DNA of 64,000 nucleotides from Lachnoclostridium sp. An14 (GCF_002160755.1 NZ_NFLE01000003.1:1-64000), one strand, 5' to 3'; counted from the stretch's first letter, positions 48,313 to 56,620 are shown. Made by a program: numbers and translations. Notes: a model not told the origin generated them from the letters alone.

Positions 48313-49911
48313 TTAATTCCGGGAGCAGAGTACCAGAAGGTCTCCCTCCAAAAGCACCGTGTCCCCGTCGGGGATCACGTCCGCCCCGTTTCTGCGGATC
48401 AGCACCACCAGGGCGTCCTTTCGCAGCTCCGTTTCCCGCAGGGGCTTTCCCACCATGCGGTTTTCCGGGCTGATGGAGAGCTCTGTCAGGTGGATGCCGT
48501 CCTGGTCTTGGTATTCCTCCGCTCCGATGATGACGGAGTCCCCTTCCAGGATCACCGTGTCCCCTTTGGGGATGACGGCGGTGCCGTTTCGCAGCACGGC
48601 GGCGATCAGGGTGCCGGGGATGGAGGAGATGGTGCGGATCTGCCGTCCGATCCACGGGTGGCCGGAATGGATCTCCAGGCGGATGAACCGGATGTCGCTC
48701 TCCTCGGAGTAGTCGTTGAAGGTTTTTAACACGTTTTCCTTATCGTCGATCATGGACAGCTTTTCCGCCGCCATGGGAAGCAGGGCCCCCTGGAACAGCA
48801 GAGAGAGGAGCACCACACAGAATACGAAGTGGAAGATGGATTCCTTTCCGTAGCCTGGCGCCACCGCCGCCGTGATGGAGAACACGATGGAAGCCGCTCC
48901 CCTCAATCCGGCGAAGGAGACTAAAAGCTGCTGGTTGACCGGCGCGCGGAAAGGGGTGAGCAGAAGGGCCACCGCCACCGGCCTGGCAATTAAGGTCAGG
49001 AACAGGAAAATGAGCAGGGCCGGCACAAGCACCTGGGGCAGTCTGGAGGGAAAGACCAGAAGGCCCAGAAGGAAGAAGATGAGCATCTGCATCATCCCGT
49101 TGAAGGCGTCAAAGAAATTCACCAGGCTTTTCTTGTTGGGGATTTCCTGGTTTCCTAAGAGGATGCCGGCGATGTAGGCGCTCAAGTACCCATTTCCCCC
49201 TAAGAGAGAAGGAAGGGAGTAGGCCGCCAGGGCCACCGCCACCAGGAAAATGGACTCAAAGCCGTCGGAGCCAAACTGCACCCGCTGCAGCACCCGGCTC
49301 CCTATGTAGGCCGCCGCTACGCCCGCCGCGATGCCGTAGGCCAGCTGGGCAAACACGGAGTAGAGGATGCCTCCGGCGGATAAATTCCCTTCCATGGCGG
49401 AGAGGAGGATGACGGTGAGCATATAGGCGCAGGGGTCGTTGCTGCCGCTCTCGATTTCCAGCATGGACGCCGTGCCGTATTTTAAATTCAGGCGGCGGGA
49501 ACGGAGAATGGAGAACACGGAGGCCGCGTCCGTGGAACCCAGGACGGCGCCGATGAGCATCCCCTCCGTCAGTCCCATACCCAGAACCAGATGACAGAAC
49601 AGGCCGGTGATCCCGGCGGTGATGAGAACCCCCAGGGTGCTCAGCAGGGTGGCCCGCACCGCCACCGGTTTCGCGGCGCTCCACTTGGTGCCGAAACCGC
49701 CGTAGAACATGATGAAGATCAGGGCGGCGGAGCACACCTGCTCCGAAAGTCTGTAGTCTTCAAATTCGATTTTTAAAAGGCCGTCGGAGCCAAAGAGCAT
49801 TCCCAGGCCGATGAAAAAAAGCAGGGTGGGGATGCCCAGGCGGCCGGACAGCCGGCTCCCGGCGATGCAGGCGATCAGCACGATGGCGCTGAGGAGTAGA
49901 AGCAGATTCAT
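48313..49911 (-). CDS. K+/H+ (or Na+/H+) antiporter, CPA1 family with RCK_C domains
   Basis: 532 residues. About 12 membrane helices (1 to about 390) carry the CPA motifs: GSTDAASVFSILRSRR and the ESGSNDPCAYML segment with Asn-Asp in the ion-binding position. Two C-terminal RCK_C/TrkA_C modules follow (about 400-465 and 468-532), as in the CvrA/NhaP2 subgroup, which exchange K+ for H+ and are regulated by bound ligands. It is divergent from the HxlR gene. The start at 49911 has AGGAGG-like AAGGAGGACCCTC upstream. Confidence 0.88.
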   Translation of the reverse strand: MNLLLLLSAIVLIACIAGSRLSGRLGIPTLLFFIGLGMLFGSDGLLKIEFEDYRLSEQVCSAALIFIMFYGGFGTKWSAAKPVAVRATLLSTLGVLITAGITGLFCHLVLGMGLTEGMLIGAVLGSTDAASVFSILRSRRLNLKYGTASMLEIESGSNDPCAYMLTVILLSAMEGNLSAGGILYSVFAQLAYGIAAGVAAAYIGSRVLQRVQFGSDGFESIFLVAVALAAYSLPSLLGGNGYLSAYIAGILLGNQEIPNKKSLVNFFDAFNGMMQMLIFFLLGLLVFPSRLPQVLVPALLIFLFLTLIARPVAVALLLTPFRAPVNQQLLVSFAGLRGAASIVFSITAAVAPGYGKESIFHFVFCVVLLSLLFQGALLPMAAEKLSMIDDKENVLKTFNDYSEESDIRFIRLEIHSGHPWIGRQIRTISSIPGTLIAAVLRNGTAVIPKGDTVILEGDSVIIGAEEYQDQDGIHLTELSISPENRMVGKPLRETELRKDALVVLIRRNGADVIPDGDTVLLEGDLLVLCSRN

Positions 49912-49977
49912 GAGGGTCCTCCTTATTTGTTATTTATTTATCAGAAAAGACAGAAAAAATCCTGATTCTGTATGACA

Positions 49978-50007
49978 ATTATACCTTGTGGAAGGGCGGC
50001 AGGTCAA
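49978..50007 (-). promoter_or_regulatory. Promoter of the antiporter gene
   Basis: Minus strand: TTGACC (50007-50002), an 18-bp spacer and TATAAT (49983-49978), about 67 nt upstream of the start codon. Confidence 0.65.
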
Positions 50008-50022
50008 TAATCAGATTCAGGA

Positions 50023-50051
50023 TTGCAAATTCTCCTCCGTACCTCTATAAT
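50023..50051 (+). promoter_or_regulatory. Promoter of the HxlR regulator gene
   Basis: TTGCAA (50023-50028), a 17-bp spacer and TATAAT (50046-50051). It is back-to-back with the antiporter promoter, so one bound regulator could control both genes. Confidence 0.7.
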
Positions 50052-50122
50052 AGGGCTATACAGATCATATGCGCGCCAGGGGCAAAAAAGAAACCATGGC
50101 GCGCCAGAGAGGAGAAACAGCC

Positions 50123-50449
50123 ATGCAGACCACAAGAGAGCTGCCGGCCTGTCCGGTGGAAACGACCCTGATGCTGATCGGTGACAAGTGGAAGGTATTG
50201 ATTTTGCGGGATCTCATGCCCGGTACAAAGCGGTTCGGAGAGTTAAAGAAATCCATCGGCAGCGTTTCCCAGAAGGTGCTCACCGCCCAGCTGCGGGACA
50301 TGGAGGCCAATGGGCTGGTGGACCGGAAGGTGTATGCCGAGGTGCCGCCCCGGGTGGAGTACAGCCTGACGGAGGTGGGCCGCAGCCTAAAGCCGATCCT
50401 GGACGCCATGGGGTGCTGGGGAGAGGAATACAAGGCGAAAAACAGCTGA
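50123..50449 (+). CDS. HxlR family transcriptional regulator
   Basis: 108 residues from ATG 50123 (GGAGAAA upstream; the in-frame ATG at 50069 lacks a site). Typical HxlR winged helix: CPVETTLMLIGDKWKVLILRDLM, KRFGELKKSIGSVSQKVLTAQLRDMEANGLVDR and YSLTEVGRSL. Several HxlR members sense reactive aldehydes or quinones through a conserved Cys near the N-terminus, and a Cys (residue about 10) is present here. The target is probably the divergent antiporter gene or itself. Confidence 0.9.
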   Translation: MQTTRELPACPVETTLMLIGDKWKVLILRDLMPGTKRFGELKKSIGSVSQKVLTAQLRDMEANGLVDRKVYAEVPPRVEYSLTEVGRSLKPILDAMGCWGEEYKAKNS

Positions 50450-50538
50450 AAAAATGAAAACAATGCAAATATGCACTGCCGGCCATGGTAAGATAAGGCC
50501 AGTCAGGGAGATGAGAAGAAACATCCTCTCCCCGTCAT

Positions 50539-50621
50539 GGGCAGGTAGCATAGCGGCGAATGCGGCGGACTGTAAATCCGTTACACAGGAAACACCGAAG
50601 GTTCGAGTCCTTCTCTGCCCA
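50539..50621 (+). tRNA. tRNA-Tyr (GTA)
   Basis: Class II tRNA of 83 nt. Acceptor GGGCAGG/TCTGCCC (one G-T pair), discriminator A (as expected for Tyr), D-stem GCA/TGC, anticodon stem CGGA/TCCG around CTGTAAA with anticodon GTA, long variable arm and T-arm GAAGG-TTCGAGT-CCTTC. CCA is not encoded. The D-loop and variable arm differ from the usual bacterial tRNA-Tyr, so this may be a divergent second copy. Confidence 0.85.
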
Positions 50622-50627
50622 CGATAT

Positions 50628-50710
50628 GCGGACATGGCAGAGAGGAAATGCAGCGCACCGCTAATGCGCAGGCCGGAAACGGTCCGGAGGTTCGAATCCT
50701 TCTGTCCGCG
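50628..50710 (+). tRNA. tRNA-Ser (GCT)
   Basis: Class II tRNA of 83 nt starting 6 nt after tRNA-Tyr. Acceptor GCGGACA/TGTCCGC (7 bp perfect), discriminator G (as expected for Ser), D-stem GCA/TGC with a short loop containing GG, anticodon stem GCGCA/TGCGC-type around GCT, variable arm GGCCG-gaaa-CGGTC, and T-arm GGAGG-TTCGAAT-CCTTC. CCA is not encoded. Confidence 0.85.
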
Positions 50711-50769
50711 CTCTGCGTAAAAGTCAGATGAGAAAAATCCGACAAAATTAAGAAAGGGAGAGAAAAACG

Positions 50770-50901
50770 ATGTTGGCAGCAGCCAGAACAGCCAGGTTTT
50801 ACAGTAGTTATCCAAGGTCCGGTGACGTTTGCGGGAGTTCATCCTATGACGGCAGCGGACGATTTGGCGTAACTGAAAATCGGGTTTGCTGCCGGGTATA
50901 A
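50770..50901 (+). CDS. Possible small protein of 43 residues (tentative)
   Basis: An ATG at 50770 with GGGAG 9 nt upstream opens a 43-codon frame (MLAAARTARFYSSYPRSGDV start; three Cys, Gly/Ser-rich; no homologue recognised) ending in TAA at 50899-50901. It lies between the tRNA genes and the small HTH gene and could be read from the tRNA transcript. It may be non-coding. Confidence 0.3.
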   Translation: MLAAARTARFYSSYPRSGDVCGSSSYDGSGRFGVTENRVCCRV

Positions 50902-50936
50902 ATTTCAGATACCTCCCACAGGGGGGAACATGGATG

Positions 50937-50956
50937 GCCGGCAACGGCTTTTTTTG
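50937..50956 (+). terminator. Short intrinsic terminator after the tRNA/small-ORF unit
   Basis: GCCG (50937-50940), loop GCAA, CGGC (50945-50948) and TTTTTTT (50949-50955). Confidence 0.5.
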
Positions 50957-50978
50957 TTTGTATCAAGGAGAAAACAAC

Positions 50979-51251
50979 ATGAATCAGACCATGTTCCCTT
51001 TAATTATTATGAATATTCTGGAAAATCACGCCACAAAGGCGAACCCCCTCACCATCACAGAGATCACCAACCTGGTAAACCGGGAGTTTGAGCCCTTCGC
51101 CTTTGAGAAAAAGCAGCTGATGAACCGCACCACCGTCATGCGGATTTTAGACGCCATGGAGCTGTGGACGGAGGGAAACCTGTTCAACTTCCACCTGGTG
51201 CAGTGCGGCGGGGAGGGGAAAAAGAGGTTTTTTCTGGAGAGAAGGGGCTGA
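50979..51251 (+). CDS. Small winged-helix-like protein (stand-alone WYL-type N-terminal HTH)
   Basis: 90 residues from ATG 50979 (AAGGAG upstream). The start, MNQTMFPLIIMNILENHATKANPLTITEITNLVNREF, and the later KKQLMNRTTVMRILDAME resemble the DNA-binding N-terminus of WYL/DeoR-like regulators, but the protein ends before a WYL domain; no remnant of one is seen in the following 120 bp. Function unknown; DNA binding is inferred. Confidence 0.6.
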   Translation: MNQTMFPLIIMNILENHATKANPLTITEITNLVNREFEPFAFEKKQLMNRTTVMRILDAMELWTEGNLFNFHLVQCGGEGKKRFFLERRG

Positions 51252-51280
51252 CGGAAGGATCGGGCGGAAGAAAGGAAAAG

Positions 51281-51330
51281 AAAGGGAAACTCCCCGCAGA
51301 GTGATAGGGTCTGCGGGGAGTTTCCCTTTT
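51281..51330. terminator. Bidirectional intrinsic terminator
   Basis: A perfect 19-20 bp stem (51281-51300 with 51310-51329), 9-nt loop, with T-runs on either strand. It serves the small HTH gene and the converging hydrogenase operon. Confidence 0.9.
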
Positions 51331-51375
51331 ATTGTAATTTTACAGAAAAACCGTTTTTATCAAAACGCAACTGCC

Positions 51376-53124
51376 TTACAGGCTGTTCACCTTCCTCTTA
51401 ACATAAGAGGTATGCAGCAGGTGATGCGCCTTCTCGCTGCCAGGCTCGCCCAGGTAGGTCTCGTAGAGCTCCTTGACAGCGGGGTTCTCGTGGGATTTGC
51501 GGATGGCGTCCGCCTTGTCGTCGTCGTAGAGGACCTGCGCCCGCAGGGCACGGATGTCCACGCTGTTGCGCACCCAACCGGGCTGCTGGGGCTGTCCGCC
51601 GCCGTTGACACAGCCGCCGGGGCATCCCATGATCTCGATGAAGTGGTAGGTGGCTTCGCCGTTTTTCACCTTAGTGAGCAGCTCTCTGGCGTTGCCCAGG
51701 CCGGAGGCTACCGCTACCTTCACATCCATACCGGCCACGTGGTAGGTGGCCTCCTTGATGCCCTTGGTGCCGCGGACCTCGGTGAAGTCCACATTCTCCA
51801 GTTCCTCGCCTGTGAGGGTCTCCACAGCCGTTCTGAGGGCTGCCTCCATCACGCCGCCGGTGGCTCCGAAGATGGTGCCGGCGCCGGTGCTGAGGCCCAG
51901 AGGCGTGTCGAAATCCTCATCCGGCAGGGTGTTGAACTTGATGCCGCACTTGCGGATCAGACGGGCCAGCTCTCTGGTGGTCATGGAGTAGTCCACGTCC
52001 GGCATACCGTTGGCCGCCTGGTCGTCCCTTCCGATCTCAAACTTCTTGGCGGTACAGGGCATGACGGAAACGGAAACGATGTCCTTCGGGTCGATGCCTG
52101 CCTTCTCCGCGTAGTAGGATTTGGCGATGGCGCCAAACATCTGCTGCGGGGATTTGCAGGAGGATAAGTTCTCCGTCATATCCGGGAAGTAGTGCTCGCA
52201 GTATTTTACCCAGCCGGGAGAACAGGAGGTGATGAGCGGGAGCACACCGCCGTTTTTCACTCTCTCTAAGAACTCGTGGGCTTCCTCCATGATGGTTAAG
52301 TCCGCCGCAAAGTCGGTGTCAAATACTTTGTCGAATCCGATCCGTCTCAACGCGGCTGCCATCTTGCCCTCTACGTTGGTGCCGATGGGATAGCCGAATT
52401 CCTCGCCCAGGCCGGCTCTCACGGAAGGCGCGGTCTGAACGATCACGTGCTTGGACGGATCGGCGATGGCTGCCAGCACATCGTCGGTGCAGTCCTTCTC
52501 CTGAAGGGCGCCGGTGGGGCAGACGGCGATACACTGGCCGCAGGATACGCAGCTGGTCTCGCCAAGGCCCATGTCAAAGGCAGAGCCGATAAAGGTGGCA
52601 AAGCCTCTCATATTCGCTCCGATGACGCCGATGCCCTGGGTCTTCTCGCAGACGGCCACGCAGCGGCGGCAGAGGATACATTTGCTGTTGTCCCGGATCA
52701 TGTGGGCGGCGCTGCTGTCGATGGCCGACGGGGTCTTTTCTCCGTCGTAGTAGCCGTCGTCCTCCACGCCCAGCTCCTTACAAAGCTGCTGCAGTTCGCA
52801 GTTTCCGCTTCTGACACAGGAGAGGCAGCTGCGGTTGTGGTTGGAAAGCAGGAGCTGTAAGGTCTTTCTTCTGGATGCCAGCACCTTGGGGGTGTTGGTC
52901 CACACCTCCATGCCCTCGTTGATGGGATATACGCAGGAGACCACCAGGCTTTTCGCCCCCTTGACCTCCACCACGCACATCCGGCAGGCGCCGATTTCGT
53001 TGATTTCTTTTAAATAGCACAGGGTCGGAATCTCAATGTGGGCCAGCCTGGCTGCCTCCAGGATGGTAGAACCCTTGGGAGCGCTGACCTCCATGCCGTT
53101 GATTTTGATTGTGATATTCTCCAT
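51376..53124 (-). CDS. hydA: Electron-bifurcating [FeFe]-hydrogenase catalytic subunit HydA (group A)
   Basis: 582 residues. An N-terminal [2Fe-2S] domain (ACRMCVV), the His-ligated cluster motif HNRSCLSCVRSGNC, and two [4Fe-4S] motifs (CILCRRCVAVC, CVSCGQCIAVCP) lead to the H-cluster: TSCSPGW (about 299), SVMPCTAKK (about 355) and EIMGCPGGCVNGGGQP (about 499). All ligands are canonical, so this is an active enzyme. With HydB and HydC it should form the trimer that couples NADH and reduced ferredoxin oxidation to H2 evolution (or the reverse). Last gene of the minus-strand operon, 15 bp after hydB, and closed by the terminator at 51281. Confidence 0.93.
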   Translation of the reverse strand: MENITIKINGMEVSAPKGSTILEAARLAHIEIPTLCYLKEINEIGACRMCVVEVKGAKSLVVSCVYPINEGMEVWTNTPKVLASRRKTLQLLLSNHNRSCLSCVRSGNCELQQLCKELGVEDDGYYDGEKTPSAIDSSAAHMIRDNSKCILCRRCVAVCEKTQGIGVIGANMRGFATFIGSAFDMGLGETSCVSCGQCIAVCPTGALQEKDCTDDVLAAIADPSKHVIVQTAPSVRAGLGEEFGYPIGTNVEGKMAAALRRIGFDKVFDTDFAADLTIMEEAHEFLERVKNGGVLPLITSCSPGWVKYCEHYFPDMTENLSSCKSPQQMFGAIAKSYYAEKAGIDPKDIVSVSVMPCTAKKFEIGRDDQAANGMPDVDYSMTTRELARLIRKCGIKFNTLPDEDFDTPLGLSTGAGTIFGATGGVMEAALRTAVETLTGEELENVDFTEVRGTKGIKEATYHVAGMDVKVAVASGLGNARELLTKVKNGEATYHFIEIMGCPGGCVNGGGQPQQPGWVRNSVDIRALRAQVLYDDDKADAIRKSHENPAVKELYETYLGEPGSEKAHHLLHTSYVKRKVNSL

Positions 53125-53139
53125 AGTGATCCCCCTCCA

Positions 53140-54927
53140 TTACTGTTTGTAGATAGCGCCGAACTTACATTTCTCGATGCAGGCGCCGCACTTGATACAT
53201 TTGTCCTGATCAATGACGTGCGGGTTTCTGACGGTGCCGGAAATGGCGTTGTTCGGACAGTTGCGGGCGCACAGGGTACAGCCCTTACATTTGTCAGGAT
53301 CAATATGGTAGGAGAGCAGTGCCTTGCAGACGCCTGCCGGGCAGCGTTTCTCCTTAATGTGGGCCTCGTACTCGTCCCGGAAATAGCGCAGGGTGGAAAG
53401 CACCGGGTTGGGCGCTGTCTGTCCCAGTCCGCAGGCGGAGTTCTCCTTGATGTAGTAGCACAGCTCCTCCAGCTTGTCTAAATCCTCCATGGTGGCCTGG
53501 CCCTTTGTGATCTTCGTGAGGATCTCCAGCATACGCTTGGTTCCCACACGGCAGGGCGTACATTTTCCGCAGGACTCCTCCACGGTGAACTCCAGGAAGA
53601 ATTTGGCGATGTCCACCATACAGTCGGTCTCGTCCATGACGATCAGTCCGCCGGAGCCCATCATGGATCCAATGGAGATCAGGTTGTCATAGTCGATGGG
53701 GATGTCAAAGTGCTCCGCGGGGATACAGCCGCCGGACGGGCCGCCGGTCTGAGCCGCTTTGAATTTCTTTCCATTGGGGATGCCGCCGCCGATCTCCTCG
53801 ATGACCTCCCGCAGGGTGGTTCCCATGGGGATCTCCACCAGTCCCGTGTTGTGGATCTTTCCGCCCAGGGCGAACACCTTGGTGCCCTTGGATTTCTCCG
53901 TGCCCATGGAGGCGAACCACTCCGGTCCGTTTAAGATGATCTGGGGGATGTTGGCGTAGGTCTCCACGTTGTTTAAAATGGTGGGCTTGCCGAACAGTCC
54001 TTTCTGTGCCGGGAACGGCGGTCTCGGTCTGGGCTCGCCGCGGTTGCCCTCGATGGAGGTCATAAGAGCCGTCTCCTCGCCGCAGACGAAAGCTCCGGCG
54101 CCCAGGCGCAGGTCGATGTCAAAGTCAAAGCCGGTGCCGAAAATATTCTTGCCTAAGAGCTCCATTTCCCTGGCCTGGTCGATGGCGATCTTTAAGCGTT
54201 GCACGGCGATGGGGTACTCGGCGCGGACGTATATGTAGCCCTGGCTGGCCCCGATGGCGTAGCCGGCGATGGCCATGGCCTCCAGCACGGCGTGGGGATC
54301 ACCTTCCAGGATGGAACGGTCCATGAACGCGCCGGGGTCGCCCTCGTCGGCGTTACAGCAGACGTATTTCTGGTCGGCGTCATTCTGCTTGGCCAGTTTC
54401 CATTTGAGGCCGGTGGGGAATCCGCCGCCTCCTCTGCCCCGAAGGCCGCTGTCCAAGAGCACCTGGATGACGTCGTCGGGAGTCATCTCCGTGAGTACCT
54501 TGCCCAGGGCCTCGTAGCCGCCGGTTCCGATGTACTCCTCGATGACCTCGGGATTGATGATACCGCAGTTGCGCAGGGCGATGCGGTGCTGTTTCTTATA
54601 GAAATCGGTGTCGATGAGGGCCTTCACGCCTGCGGGAGTGACGGTCTCTTGATACAGGAGACGTTTCACCACGCGGCCCTTTAACAGGTGTTCCGACACG
54701 ATCTCCGGGATGTCCTCCTCCTTCACCATGGAGTAGAAGGACGCGTCCGGGTAGACGATCATAATGGGGCCCAGGGCACAGAGGCCGTGGCAACCAGTCT
54801 GAATCACGGCCACCTCGTCGGTCAGTCCCTGCTTTTCCAGTTCTTCTTTCAGTCTTTCCATAATTTTCTGGCTTCCGGAGGAGGTACAGCCCGTTCCTCC
54901 GCAAACCAATACGTGCGAACGATACAT
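53140..54927 (-). CDS. hydB: Bifurcating hydrogenase NADH-binding subunit HydB (NuoF-like)
   Basis: 595 residues: an N-terminal thioredoxin-like [2Fe-2S] domain (CGGTGCTSSG), the NuoF core with the FMN/NAD(H) loop GRGGGGFPTGLKWK (about 168-181), the N3-type cluster motif ESCGKCTPCRVG, and a C-terminal pair of [4Fe-4S] motifs (CKGCTLCARNCP, CIKCGACIEKC). This is the expected order for HydB of trimeric bifurcating hydrogenases. It binds NADH, FMN and passes electrons to HydA. The upstream 2Fe-2S protein gene ends 14 bp before. Confidence 0.92.
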   Translation of the reverse strand: MYRSHVLVCGGTGCTSSGSQKIMERLKEELEKQGLTDEVAVIQTGCHGLCALGPIMIVYPDASFYSMVKEEDIPEIVSEHLLKGRVVKRLLYQETVTPAGVKALIDTDFYKKQHRIALRNCGIINPEVIEEYIGTGGYEALGKVLTEMTPDDVIQVLLDSGLRGRGGGGFPTGLKWKLAKQNDADQKYVCCNADEGDPGAFMDRSILEGDPHAVLEAMAIAGYAIGASQGYIYVRAEYPIAVQRLKIAIDQAREMELLGKNIFGTGFDFDIDLRLGAGAFVCGEETALMTSIEGNRGEPRPRPPFPAQKGLFGKPTILNNVETYANIPQIILNGPEWFASMGTEKSKGTKVFALGGKIHNTGLVEIPMGTTLREVIEEIGGGIPNGKKFKAAQTGGPSGGCIPAEHFDIPIDYDNLISIGSMMGSGGLIVMDETDCMVDIAKFFLEFTVEESCGKCTPCRVGTKRMLEILTKITKGQATMEDLDKLEELCYYIKENSACGLGQTAPNPVLSTLRYFRDEYEAHIKEKRCPAGVCKALLSYHIDPDKCKGCTLCARNCPNNAISGTVRNPHVIDQDKCIKCGACIEKCKFGAIYKQ

Positions 54928-54941
54928 ATTGCCTTTCCTCC

Positions 54942-55319
54942 TTATTTAATATCCGCGGATGCCAGGGTGTATTTTTCCACCACGTGGCCGCCGATCAGAT
55001 GGCGCTCCACCACCTCGGCTGCCTTATCCGGGTTCATTTTGATGTAAGTGATCTTGGGCTGGCCCGGCTCCATCACCTCGACGATGGGCTCATACTGGCA
55101 CAGTCCGATGCAGCCGGTCTGAGTCACGGCTACCTTTCCCGTCAGTCCCTTTTCCTGCACCAGAGAAGAAAGGGTATTGAGCACGGGACGGGCTCCGCTG
55201 GCGATTCCGCAGGTGGCCATGCCGACCACCACACGGGTCTGTGTATGATCTTCCGCTCTCATGCTCACCTGATTCTGCATTTTGTTGCGGATTGCTCTCA
55301 GCTCCTCAAGAGATTTCAT
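54942..55319 (-). CDS. Thioredoxin-like [2Fe-2S] protein of the hydrogenase operon
   Basis: 125 residues. A NuoE-C/HydB-N type fold with cysteines in MATCGIASGARP (Cys37) and TGCIGLCQYEP. It is shorter than full HydC and lacks its helical N-terminal half. Such an extra 2Fe-2S protein is usual between hydB and the NuoE-type gene in Clostridia and may be an electron shuttle. Position: between the HATPase and hydB genes. Confidence 0.85.
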   Translation of the reverse strand: MKSLEELRAIRNKMQNQVSMRAEDHTQTRVVVGMATCGIASGARPVLNTLSSLVQEKGLTGKVAVTQTGCIGLCQYEPIVEVMEPGQPKITYIKMNPDKAAEVVERHLIGGHVVEKYTLASADIK

Positions 55320-55343
55320 ATTCGTTCCTCCTATCTGGCAAGC

Positions 55344-55901
55344 CTAGAGGCTTGCCCCGCCGTCAGTTTCAAGTTTGTTTTCTGTCAGATATTCCATGAT
55401 ATAGGACGAGATTTCCGGGGTGTCAAAGGGAACGTCCCCCAGGATCTCCCGGAATTCCCTGGTGTCCAGGGTGAAGGATTTTCCGTCGTATTCGTAAATG
55501 TAGCGAAAATCGGTGTCCGGGTGGTAGACCACCAGGGTATGGATCGTGCTGGAAATGTCCCCCAAAGGCATCCGGTCAATATGGGACAGCACAAACACCG
55601 CCGTCACCGTGGTTCCCACGCCTGGCTGAGACTGGATGGTAAAGCTCCCTCCCGTGCTCTCGGCGGCGTATTTGAAAAACGGAACCCCAAGCCCCACCTT
55701 TCTGGTGGTCCTGGTGGTGAAAAACGGATCGGTCACGTGGGCCACCTGTTCCTCCGTCATGCCGCAGCCGTCGTCGTCAATGATCACGGTGAGCCGGTCT
55801 GCCGCCGTATCCGCGGAAACGGTGATGGTGACGAGGGATGCCCCCGCCCGCGTGGAATTTTCCGCCACATCTAAAATATTTAAAGAAATTTCCGTCATCA
55901 T
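55344..55901 (-). CDS. GHKL ATPase (histidine-kinase-like) protein of the hydrogenase operon
   Basis: 185 residues. The GHKL fold has the N-box SLNILDVAENSTRAGA, the G1 box IDDDGCGMTEEQ, and a second glycine box GLGVPFF. There is no dimerisation/phosphoacceptor domain, so it is not a normal histidine kinase; it may be a serine kinase of the SpoIIAB type or a nucleotide sensor. A C-terminal 60-residue extension is unrecognised. It starts 3 bp after the HydC stop codon. Confidence 0.85.
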   Translation of the reverse strand: MMTEISLNILDVAENSTRAGASLVTITVSADTAADRLTVIIDDDGCGMTEEQVAHVTDPFFTTRTTRKVGLGVPFFKYAAESTGGSFTIQSQPGVGTTVTAVFVLSHIDRMPLGDISSTIHTLVVYHPDTDFRYIYEYDGKSFTLDTREFREILGDVPFDTPEISSYIMEYLTENKLETDGGASL

Positions 55902-55904
55902 GGC

Positions 55905-56399
55905 CTACTGATATTTTGCCAGAATGGCTGGAATCTGGTCGGGAGTCAGCCGTCCGTACACCTCGTCATTGATCATCATGACGGGAGCCAGGCCGCAGGC
56001 GCCGACGCAGCGGCAGGAATCCAGGGAAAATTTCCCGTCGGGGGTACATTCTCCGTTGGTGATTCCCAAAAGCTCCTCCAGTTTCTTGAAGATGTCACCG
56101 GAACCTTTTACGTAGCAGGCTGTGCCGAGGCAGACGGAAATCTGGTATTTTCCTTTTGGCTGGAGTGCGAACTGAGCGTAGAATGTGGACACGCCGTAGA
56201 TCTTTTCCAGGGGGATGCCGGTCTCATCGGAGATCATGGTCTGGACCTCAATGGGCAGATAGCCGTAGATTTCCTGGGCTTTCTGCATGATCGGCATCAG
56301 ACACCCTTTGGTGTCCTTGAGCTGGGCGATGGTCTCTTTTAATTCCATCTCCTGCTCTTTTGTCCCGGAGAAGGGGACAGACTGTTTTTTGCAAGCCAT
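55905..56399 (-). CDS. hydC: Bifurcating hydrogenase HydC subunit (NuoE-like)
   Basis: 164 residues, the length of NuoE/HydC. The N-terminal half is helical (LKETIAQLKDTKGCLMPIMQKAQEIYGYLP); the C-terminal 2Fe-2S domain has CLGTACYVKG and DSCRCVGACGLAP, giving the four ligand Cys. It is the third subunit of the bifurcating complex. First gene of the operon; AGGAGG lies upstream and the divergent regulatory region begins here. Confidence 0.92.
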   Translation of the reverse strand: MACKKQSVPFSGTKEQEMELKETIAQLKDTKGCLMPIMQKAQEIYGYLPIEVQTMISDETGIPLEKIYGVSTFYAQFALQPKGKYQISVCLGTACYVKGSGDIFKKLEELLGITNGECTPDGKFSLDSCRCVGACGLAPVMMINDEVYGRLTPDQIPAILAKYQ

Positions 56400-56437
56400 T
56401 TTTAAACCTCCTCATTCTGTATTGAACATTATGCAAT

Positions 56438-56451
56438 ATATACTAGTATAT
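56438..56451. promoter_or_regulatory. Perfect 14-bp palindrome in the divergent region
   Basis: ATATACTAGTATAT lies 39-52 bp upstream of hydC, where the -10/-35 elements of the hydCBA promoter must be. A regulator site is plausible but the protein is unknown; AT-rich sequence lowers significance. Confidence 0.4.
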
Positions 56452-56491
56452 TATCACAAGTGAATGTAAAAATCCACTAAAAAATTTTGAG

Positions 56492-56509
56492 TTGTTAGAA
56501 AATTAACGA
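56492..56509. promoter_or_regulatory. Rex-like operator between the two hydrogenase operons
   Basis: TTGTTAG-AAAA-TTAACGA fits the Rex consensus TTGTTAA-N4-TTAACAA with two mismatches and exact 18-bp spacing. Rex senses the NADH/NAD+ ratio and commonly represses fermentative and hydrogenase genes in Clostridia. The site lies 93 bp upstream of hydC and about 110 bp upstream of the divergent DRTGG gene. TTGACA at 56527-56532 and TATAAT at 56554-56559 on the plus strand are too far apart (21 bp) for a standard promoter. Confidence 0.7.
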
Positions 56510-56620
56510 GCCAATTCTGTTGATAATTGACAAAACGGATGGTATCCTAGATGTATAATGTAACAAAAACGGCAGGCGAAGGGAAATCTTCGCCCTATGC
56601 GGGAAAGGATGGATTGGCAA

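Noticed and set aside
56520-56532. A second Rex-like site around GTTGATAATTGAC.
   Set aside because: The arms are not complementary and the spacing is wrong for Rex.
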